Origin: Rhizophagus irregularis
Taxonomy: Eukaryota; Glomeromycota; Glomeromycetes; Glomerales; Glomeraceae
Direction: 5' to 3'
NCBI RefSeq assembly: GCF_026210795.1
Contig: NC_089437.1
Location: forward strand, 3,720,001 to 3,784,000
Length of the DNA stretch: 64,000 nucleotides
The notes beneath the pieces were generated by a model that saw only the letters and a program-made list of their open reading frames with translations, did no database searches and had not been told where the DNA came from. The position numbers were made by a program, and so were the translations under genes. Below are positions 56,237-64,000 of this stretch, one piece after another. Positions within the stretch are counted from its first letter, which is position 1, and each line of letters starts with the position of its first letter.

Positions 56237-58959
56237 CTATTTAGCTTCAATTGAACGGAATTCTTTTGCAACATCGGTCATGTTCTTCAGTGCTGATTCA
56301 ACCTCAGCCCATCCACGAGTCTTCAAGCCACAATCAGGATTAACCCAAATTAGATCCTTAGAAATATATTTAAGGATTTCTTGTAGACGAGCCTTCAATT
56401 CTTCTTTTGAAGGAACACGAGGAGAGTGTATATCATAAAGGCCTGGACCAATTTCATTTGTATATTCATGTTTCTCAAATGCGTTTAGGAGTTTTAAGTC
56501 TGATCTAGAATTTTCAATAGTAATTACGTCGGCATCCATACGCTGAATCGATTCAATGATGTCGTTGAAGTCGGAATAGCACATATGAGTATGAATTTGG
56601 GTGGAAGAATCAACGCCAGTACTAGAAAGAAGGAAGGCATCAACTGCCCAGTTGAGATATTCATTCCAATCTTCTTTACGGAGAGGTAATCCTTCACGGA
56701 TAGCAGGTTCATCAATCTAAGAAATCGCAAATATGATTACTGTTAATTATTACAATTTTCATAATTTTCATAAAAAAAACCAGAAATGTTGCTTACCTGA
56801 ATAACAGAAATACCAGCAGCTTCTAGATCATGTACTTCTTCTCGAATGGCAAGAGCCAATTGGAACGTAGTGTCTTTACGGGGCTGATCATCACGAACAA
56901 ATGACCATTGGAGCATAGTAACCGGACCAGTTAACATACCTTTCAAAGGCTTCTTAGTTAGGGATTGAGCATATTTAATAACATCTACAGTCATAGGTTT
57001 TGGTCTGAAAACATCTCCAAAAATGATGGGTGGTTTGATGCAACGTGATCCGTAAGATTGAACCCAGCCATTTCCACTGAAAACATAGCCTATTTGGCAA
57101 TTAATTAGTTATTTTTTTATTCTATTAAATTACATGACAGGCAAACTAATAAATATAAATACCCTCTAGATTTTCACCAAAGAATTCAACCATGTCATTA
57201 CGTTCGAACTCTCCATGTACAAGAACATCTATGCCAATTTTTTCTTGAAAACGAATACATTTTTCAATTTCTTTATTGACGAAATCATCATACCCGGCTT
57301 GATCTATTTCACCTTTCTTGAGCTTAGCACGGACTGCACGGACTTCTTTTGTTTGAGGAAAAGATCCGACAGTGGTTGTTGGAAAGGAAGGAAGACCTAA
57401 TTTTTGTTGCTGTTTTTGTCTTTCACGAAAAGGTAATTTACGCTTAAACATATCAGGATTGAGAGTTTTCATTTTCTCTTGCACAACGGCATTATGAATA
57501 CGAGGTGACGTTTTTCGATTTTGAACTCTAAAATGAGAATATTCACTTAGTCAACCACAAGCCTATGATATAAACTATTCCTAAACAGATAGATCATAAG
57601 TACTTACGATTTGCGGTTAGCATCAATCTCGCTCTGAACAGATTGGTTACCATCATTCAATACTTTTGAAATAGTTACTATTTCCTTAATCTTTTCAGTA
57701 GCAAAAGATAACCAATCCAAAATTTCAGGATCAATTTTCTTCTCGGCTTGAACAGAATGAGGAGTGTGTAAAAGAGAACAAGATGGTGCAATAAAAACAC
57801 GTTCAGAACCAAGAGTATCAATAGCTTTCTGAGCTGTGGTCAAAGCAGCATCAAAATTGGCTTTCCAAATATTACGCCCATTGATCAGACCAAGAGATAA
57901 GGAAACTGTCGAAGGTATGCTTTTCAAAATTGTTTCCAATTGACCAGGAGCGCGAACTAGATCAATGTGAATTGCACTTATGGGAGTATTGATTACGAAG
58001 TCAATATTGGTACCGATACGTTCGAAATATGTTGCAATCAAAATTTTTAGTTGAGGAGACACTTTAGTAAGTGCATTATAAGCAGAAGAATACTCTTTCT
58101 TAAGGTTGGAAGACAGATCAGTTACTAGAAATGGTTCATCAATTTGAATCCATGTAGCTCCAGCACCAGCCAATTTAGATAATAATTCTTCATATAAAGG
58201 AAGAAGCTTGCTCAATAACTGAATTGGTTCAAACTCATGAGGGGCACCCCTTATAGGCTTTCCAAGTAGTAGATAAGAGATCGGACCCAAAATGACAGGC
58301 CGAGTTTGAATACCGATGTCTTTCGCTTCTTTAAACTCGTCGAGTATTTTAGCAGGGTTGAGAGTGAATTGTTGATTTGGTTCAAATTCAGGGACAATGT
58401 AATGGTCTGCATTAAAAGTTTTAAGCTAGGATTAATAAAGTTTGGGCTAGACCATGCCGTATTATTACGTAACGCATAAAAATATTTGTCGTAATATGTC
58501 GCGATATGGCATTATTCTAATAAAATCATATTACTTACAATTAGTGTCGAACCATTTCTTCATTTCACAAGCAGGAACGTCAACTTCAGCTTTTTGAAGA
58601 CCTCTACACATGGCAAAGTAGGTTTCAAGACCGGGGTGAAGGTTCTTGTAACGAGCAGGAATGACACCAAAAGCATAAGAGTGGTCAACCACTTGGTCAT
58701 AAAAGGAGAAATCATTAGAGGGAATGTGTTCAAGACCAGCTTTATTTTGGAGTGACCAATGTTCTTCACGAATTTTCTACAAATTAAAAGCATGAAATTA
58801 ATAATATAAAATATTGAAAACATACCAAATACTGCATACCTTTGAACCACTAAGAAGAGCATTTTCATCAACTTTTCCAGACCAAAAGTTTTCAACAAGG
58901 CGTTTCAATTCACGGTTAGCGCCCATACGAGGGAAACCTAGGTTCGTTGAGATAACCAT
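56237..58959 (-). CDS. MET6: cobalamin-independent methionine synthase
   Basis: Six exons (58959..58840, 58776..58539, 58406..57608, 57527..57163, 57089..56797, 56716..56237) give 764 aa, matching the family length (yeast Met6 767). The N-terminal half begins [20 protein letters not shown]. The C-terminal catalytic barrel starts at [20 protein letters not shown] and has [38 protein letters not shown] with Zn ligands His649 and Cys651, and NPDCGLKTR with the third ligand near Cys733. It transfers the methyl of 5-methyl-THF-polyglutamate to homocysteine in the cytosol. All key motifs are intact. Confidence 0.97.
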
Positions 58960-59469
58960 TTTATTATATATAGAGTTATTTGATAGGGAAAATTTTTTTT
59001 TATCTGTATTCAGTCTCCTGAAAACAAATTAGTGAAAACTTTTTTTTAGGTGAAATTCTTTTTTTTTATGTAAAAAAAAAAAAAAAATGATCGATTATCA
59101 GTGGCTCTTGTGAATAATTGAGCCCCAGCTAAGCTTTTGAGTCTAACATAATCTAACATGGCAAGTGAAGGTTAATTAAAATAATTTATCAAGATAATCA
59201 ATCGATAAATCTGCACAATAATAAACTTAAAATTATGCCCAAAAATATAAAATTGCATTAGAAATTTCCATTAAATTTTAAAATTATGCCAAAAATATAA
59301 AATCGATAAATCTGCACTAGAAAAATTTCCAATAATATTTCATTAAACTTTAAAATTTATAATCATGCCCAAAAAATTTTCTGGGCTAATCTAGATTTAG
59401 ATTGACAAATAATTAAAATATTTCATATGATTTTTATTTTTTTTTTTTCAGACCAACTAAAAAAAGTTT
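58960..59469. other. MET6 promoter region with short internal repeats
   Basis: Upstream of MET6 and downstream of the minus-strand enzyme gene. Between about 59200 and 59370 the words CGATAAATCTGCAC, AAATTATGCCCAAAAATATAAAA and AAATTTCCA.TAAA recur two to three times, forming imperfect tandem units of about 60 bp. Confidence 0.5.
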
Positions 59470-60924
59470 TTATTTTTTCATTAATCTTAAAATTCCTAAT
59501 CCAACTAATCCAACAGAAATAATTCCAATAAAATTCACCCAATTTTTAATTCCGCCAGATTTTTTATTTTCTTGTGTTTTGTTTTTCCAATAAATCCTTC
59601 TTTTTTCCCAAATTTCTTTATCTTTTCCATCTACCATATCTTGTAAATCATCAAATTTAATATCCACCATTAAATATTTGTGATCGCTTGCATTATAATC
59701 ATGATTGCCAATCCATCTATTAACAACATCAAAACCACGTAATAGTGTCCAATCAAGTTTAGCTTTAAATAAACCAAAATAATTTGGATTGTGAATAGTT
59801 ATATCATTGGTACAAGACCAAGGATCATAAAAACCTGGATTTCTAGCTGATTTTAGTACATCAATAGGGAAACCCGATAATGTCGTTACTATAGATAATT
59901 CTTTTTCCTTTAAACAACAATCATTTTTTAAAGAAAATAAACTTTTAAATATTTTAAAACCACCTGATTGTAATTTTAAATTTATTTCACCATCTTTTAA
60001 ATGCCAATCAAATAAATTTTTATCCCACCATTCAGATTCTGTTATACCAAGTGAAAGAATTCTATATCGATCTCGACAAAATTTTGGTGAAAGACGAGCT
60101 ATAGAATGACCCAATGTATTCAAATCTCCAAAAATTAATTGATATGGATGAGTTTGAATATTAGAAGTGGAATCTAATAGTATATCAGAAAATTGTGATA
60201 TACGACCAATTATACCGCTAAATACCTGATGAATAAGATTAAAATAATATATTGATTATTAAAAGTTTCAATTATGTAATGGTGGCATAATCCCTTATTG
60301 GATAAATACCTCTAAATGCACACAATAACATAGTATCGGTGGTCCGAAAGGAGTTTTTACTTCAGCTACCAATGTATATCTCCTAAAATATCACATGAAA
60401 TTTTTTTAAAAAAACTCTTTTATTACATTCATTTACTTTATTTAAACTTACTTTCCCTCTCGAGGTTCATTTAATTTCTCGCCATCTTTATTCCAATCCA
60501 TAGGATGATATTTATGATCAAGTACTCTAAACGTAATATCATACTTTGTAAAAATAGCATTTCCGTGTACACCACCACCTTGATCTCTTTCACTTCTAAT
60601 CTCATTTTCTAATTCCAAAAATTCACAAACAAATCCTCCTTTCCATTTTAATTCTTTGGCAATTTCCTTAAAATGATTTTTGGATAAAGATCTTTTACAA
60701 TTTATATCAATTTCTTGAATTAATGCTATATCTGGGTCAAGAGACTTTAAAGTGGAAAGAATTAATTCCGAACAATAATTTCTTTCTACGTTCCATTGTA
60801 AAACTTTTAAAGTAGAATTATCATTAGATGGTGTTATAGTTTCGGATGTTAAGTCGTGATTTAATGGGCGAAAGTCATATATAAGTAGTTCTCCAGGATT
60901 TGGAAGAATAAAATTTTCTTCCAT
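59470..60924 (-). CDS. endonuclease/exonuclease/phosphatase-fold enzyme with C-terminal membrane anchor
   Basis: Exons 60924..60452, 60382..60310 and 60225..59470 give 433 aa. EEP-fold motifs are all visible: LQWNVERN (Asn), ALIQEIDINCKRS (Glu), CVHLE, LIFGDLNTLGHS (Asp/Asn), KLDWTLLRG and ASDHKYLMVDI (catalytic Asp-His near the end of the domain). The last about 45 residues are a basic linker and one hydrophobic helix (NWVNFIGIISVGLVGLGILR then LMKK), so it is a tail-anchored membrane enzyme. Possible activities are Mg-dependent phosphodiesterase on nucleic acid or on sphingolipid/phosphoinositide headgroups; the sequence alone does not decide. Confidence 0.8.
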
Positions 60925-61242
60925 CGATTGATAAAATTGATAAAATTGATAAAATTGAAATGATTGATTTGAAAATATTTTTCAAGTGTTACCAATCCTT
61001 TCTATATATGGTATCAGCATAATGTTTATATGCAAATCATATTTGACGCAAAAGCAGCAAATAATATTTTGTGTAATTAATATGCTGCTTTGTTTTGGTT
61101 ATAAAAAACCAAACAAAGAAATTTAAAATTTTCTATATATAAATAGTTGTAATCTTCGTAAAAAAAAACAAACTTAAAAATTCTTATTTTCTTCTATTAT
61201 AATCCGGATTTTATTAAGTATAATATTTGATCTGTTTAAAAT
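60925..61242. promoter_or_regulatory. bidirectional promoter between EEP-enzyme gene and AGM1
   Basis: A 318-bp gap between divergent starts. A repeat of ATTGATAAAA (about 60926-60957, three to four units) forms the 5' leader of the EEP-fold gene. No clear TATA element could be assigned to either side. Confidence 0.45.
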
Positions 61243-63776
61243 ATGGAAAATTCAATCAATTACGATCAAATTAAAGAAGCTGCTTCTTATCATCCAAAAC
61301 CTCAAAATATCACTTATACTTATGGAACTGCAGGTTTTCGTATGAAGTATGATTTATATTTTATAATTATTAACAATAATTGATTGATTTAAATAACAAT
61401 TAATAATTAAATTCTTTTTATTTACTATATTTAGAGCAGATTTATTGGATTCTGTGATTTTTCGAGTTGGTATCTTGGCAGTTTTACGTTCAAAAAAACT
61501 TGATTCCAAAACTATTGGTATCATGATTACCGCTTCTCATAATCCAGAACAAGATAATGGTGTTAAGCTTGTTGATCCTTATGGTGAAATGCTGGAACAA
61601 TCATGGGAAAATTATGCTACCCAATTAGCAAATGCTCAAACTGAAGATGAATTAGTTGATGTTATTAAGCAAATCATTTCTAGCAATAACATTGATGAAT
61701 CAAAAACCGCAAATATAGTTTATGCTAGGGATACTAGACCTAGTGGGCCAGCTTTAGTTTCTGCACTTGTTGATGGTCTTAAATCTCTTAATGCCAAGAT
61801 TATCGATTTTGGTATTAAAACAACTCCACAACTTCATTATGTTACTCGTTGTTATAACGTTAAAGGTACTGAAGATGATTATGGTGAACCAACGGAGGAA
61901 GGTTATTATAAGAAACTTTCAACTGCTTACCGTAAAACTGTGGTAAGTTGGCGTTAATATACTTAAATTTAGCATTCCTATTGATTGAATTTTAATGTTG
62001 ATCGTCAATTTATTAGGAAGGCAAACAACGTCTAACTCCAATTAATATTGACGCGGCAAATGGTGTTGGAGCTCCAAAAATGAGAGAACTTAATCAATAT
62101 ATTGGAAATGAATATTTAGAAGCTATATTGATTAATGATGATTATAAGACTCAAGGCAAATTGAATTATCAGGTAATAATATTCTCTTATATTAAATTCT
62201 ACTTTATAAATATTGTAATGATTGTATAATTAATTATTATTTGTTTGCAAAGTGCGGTGCCGATTTTGTTAAAACTGGTCAAAAACTTCCTACTGGAAGT
62301 AATATTAAACCAGGTGATCGTGCGGCTTCATTTGATGGTGATGCTGATCGTATCGTATATTATTACATTGATGAAGGTTGGTAAATTATTATTAAAAATG
62401 TGTTGTTTTATTTTATTTTTTCAAATTACTGATTTTTTTTTTCGTAATTTAAAAGAGAATACATTTAAATTATTGGATGGTGATAAAATTGCTGGATTAG
62501 CTGGTGGTTTTATTATCGATCTAGTCAAAACTGCAGGTCTTGAAGGAATTGATGTTGGAGTTGTTCAAACTGCTTATGCAAATGGAAGTTCCACAACATA
62601 CTTGGAAAAAGTTTTGGTAAGTTTTCGTTAATATATGCTAATACCAGTTTTTTTTTTATTTATACAGTCAACTCGCTCTGAGTGCACTCCTATTGGGACC
62701 ATAATGAAAATTTGAAATAATATGCATTTAGAGAAGATGTACATTAGATAGAGAAATTTATATGTTATCTGGACGAGTAAGAGGGAATAAATATATAATG
62801 CGTGCATTTAGGGAGAGTGCACTTAGAGAGAGTTGACAGTATTTGTTTTTGTTATAAATTCTAATTGTTAAATTTAAATACATAATTAGAATGTACCAGT
62901 ATCTTGTGTACCTACAGGTGTTAAACATCTTCATCATGAGGCAGAAAAGTATGATATTGGTGTTTATTTTGAAGCCAATGGACACGGAACTGTATTATTT
63001 AGCAAAAAAGCTTTAAAAACAATTCGATCTGCTGAAGGGTAAACATAATAATTTTTAAACCCATGTTTATTTCTTTTTATTCTTCTATTCTTAACAGAAA
63101 CTAATTATTTGTTAATTTTTTAAGTCAAACAGCTGAACAAAAAGAAGCAATCGAAAAATTACGAGCATTAACTGATTTAATCAATCAAACAGTTGGTGAT
63201 GCTTTATCAGATTTATTACTTGTAGAAACTATTTTAACCAATCGTCAATGGTCTTTAAAAAAATGGGATCAAGCTTATTCTGATTTGCCAAATCGTTTAG
63301 TAAAAGTAATTGTAAGTATTTATAAAAGTTACAAATAATAAACATATATTTAAGAATCACATTAAATATTTTGAAAAAAAAAAAATCTAATTTTTATTTT
63401 TTTTTCTTTTTAGGTTGAAAATCGGCATATATTTAAAACTACTGATGCCGAACGAAAACTTTTAGAACCAGTAGGACTTCAAGAGCAAATTAATGAATTA
63501 GTATCAAAATATAAGAATGGTAGATCTTTTGTTAGGTAAGAATGAATGATAACAATAAAAAGATCTATCTACTACTATAGATATATATATATGAAAATTA
63601 ATTTTAATTATTTAAATTCCCTCTTTCGTAATAGACCATCAGGAACTGAAGATGTTGTACGTGTATATGCTGAAGCTGCTACAAGAGAAGAATGTGATGA
63701 ATTAGCTTATAAGGTTGCGGGGTTAGTTTATGATCAAGCTGGTGGTACTGGTGGTAGACCTAAAGAATTTTTATAA
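61243..63776 (+). CDS. AGM1: phosphoacetylglucosamine mutase
   Basis: Nine exons (61243..61346, 61435..61942, 62017..62172, 62253..62376, 62456..62616, 62890..63038, 63125..63311, 63414..63535, 63635..63776) give 550 aa (yeast Pcm1/Agm1 557). Signatures are [16 protein letters not shown], the phosphoserine loop TASHNP (Ser about 68), metal-binding DGDADR (about 285), sugar-binding [10 protein letters not shown] and phosphate-binding [15 protein letters not shown]. It converts GlcNAc-6-P to GlcNAc-1-P on the way to UDP-GlcNAc, needed for chitin, N-glycans and GPI anchors. Intron 5 is unusually long (273 nt) because of a MITE. The gene appears complete. Confidence 0.97.
62665..62839. mobile_element. 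Tc1/mariner-type MITE in AGM1 intron 5
   Basis: A 175-bp element flanked by TA on both sides. The ends CAGTCAACTCGCTCTGAGTG and (inverted) CTGTCAACTCTCTCTAAGTG match over about 23 bp. There is no coding capacity. The TA target and TIR of this type fit Tc1/mariner-derived MITEs. The host intron keeps good splice sites outside it (GTAAGT at 62617, TTAG at 62889). The 75-aa minus-strand frame here is spurious. Confidence 0.85.
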
Positions 63777-64000
63777 TATAATGTGATTATAATGTGATTA
63801 TATATTTTGAAGAGAATATATAATATTAATTTAATTTTAATAATGAAACCATAAGAAAAATTATGGATTCTAATTAGAATTAATCTTATTTATTTATTTA
63901 ATAAAATTTATTTTCATTATATAAAATTGTTCCGTAGCAGCCTTTTTGTTATTGGATGAAGCTCAATAAGGGGAGTGTTGATAGAGTGAGACAAATAAAA
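63777..64000. other. AGM1 3' flank
   Basis: AT-rich; no gene begins before the window ends. Confidence 0.5.

Noticed and set aside
1-64000. tRNA or rRNA genes
   Set aside because: No convincing A-box/B-box pair with cloverleaf and no rRNA-like conserved block was seen by eye; a tRNAscan run would be decisive.

Overview
The window looks like nuclear DNA of an arbuscular mycorrhizal fungus (Glomeromycotina, most like Rhizophagus). The evidence is very AT-rich intergenic DNA, many short introns (about 40-110 bp, GTAAGT...TTTAG), an F-box/LRR gene of the expanded Rhizophagus type, several lineage-type paralog clusters, and recognisable fungal housekeeping genes (MET6, AGM1/PCM1, IAH1, NAA40). 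The organism is an inference; no rRNA or other marker gene is present. Gene models were spliced by eye, and each exon junction was checked for frame.

Region 1 (1-9100) is gene-poor. It holds a palindromic hairpin, a piece of a Plavaka/KDZ-like transposase, an unidentified two-exon fragment and a decayed Crinkler-like fragment.

Region 2 (9100-37261) is dominated by six members of one secreted-protein family: 9171, 15794, 25534, 28826, 32916 on the minus strand, and 35976. The full members are modular: signal peptide, one to three Cys-rich domains (C-x2-C-x3-CC...), a gene-specific low-complexity stalk (Asn/Gly 27-bp minisatellite, AAKDP, KVPP, or Pro-rich), and a strongly conserved Thr/Ser-rich C-terminal module with a hydrophobic tail that looks like a GPI-anchor signal. 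A phase-2 intron sits at the same place in every member that has this module, and a TATATAAAnnAGTC-type core promoter recurs upstream. Between them lie an F-box/LRR gene and an aftiphilin/Laa2-like AP-1 accessory gene, plus two TIR elements. One of these (31164-32718) carries an array of exon-like cassettes.

Region 3 (37848-41369) has a C2H2 zinc-finger gene and a PB1-domain gene, head to head.

Region 4 (41548-51970) is a direct triplication of a roughly 3.5-kb unit. Each unit carries a seven-exon gene for a two-TM membrane protein of unknown function; the middle copy has a frameshifted C-terminus. The third unit abuts IAH1, whose promoter region is copied in all three units.

Region 5 (51988-64000) is a compact housekeeping block: IAH1 esterase, a small unknown gene, a FANCE-like gene, NAA40 N-terminal acetyltransferase, cobalamin-independent methionine synthase, a membrane-anchored endonuclease/exonuclease/phosphatase-fold enzyme, and phosphoacetylglucosamine mutase with a Tc1/mariner-type MITE in an intron. 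AGM1 makes UDP-GlcNAc precursor for chitin and also for GPI anchors, so it is functionally linked to the wall-protein family. I saw no tRNA, rRNA or CRISPR feature.
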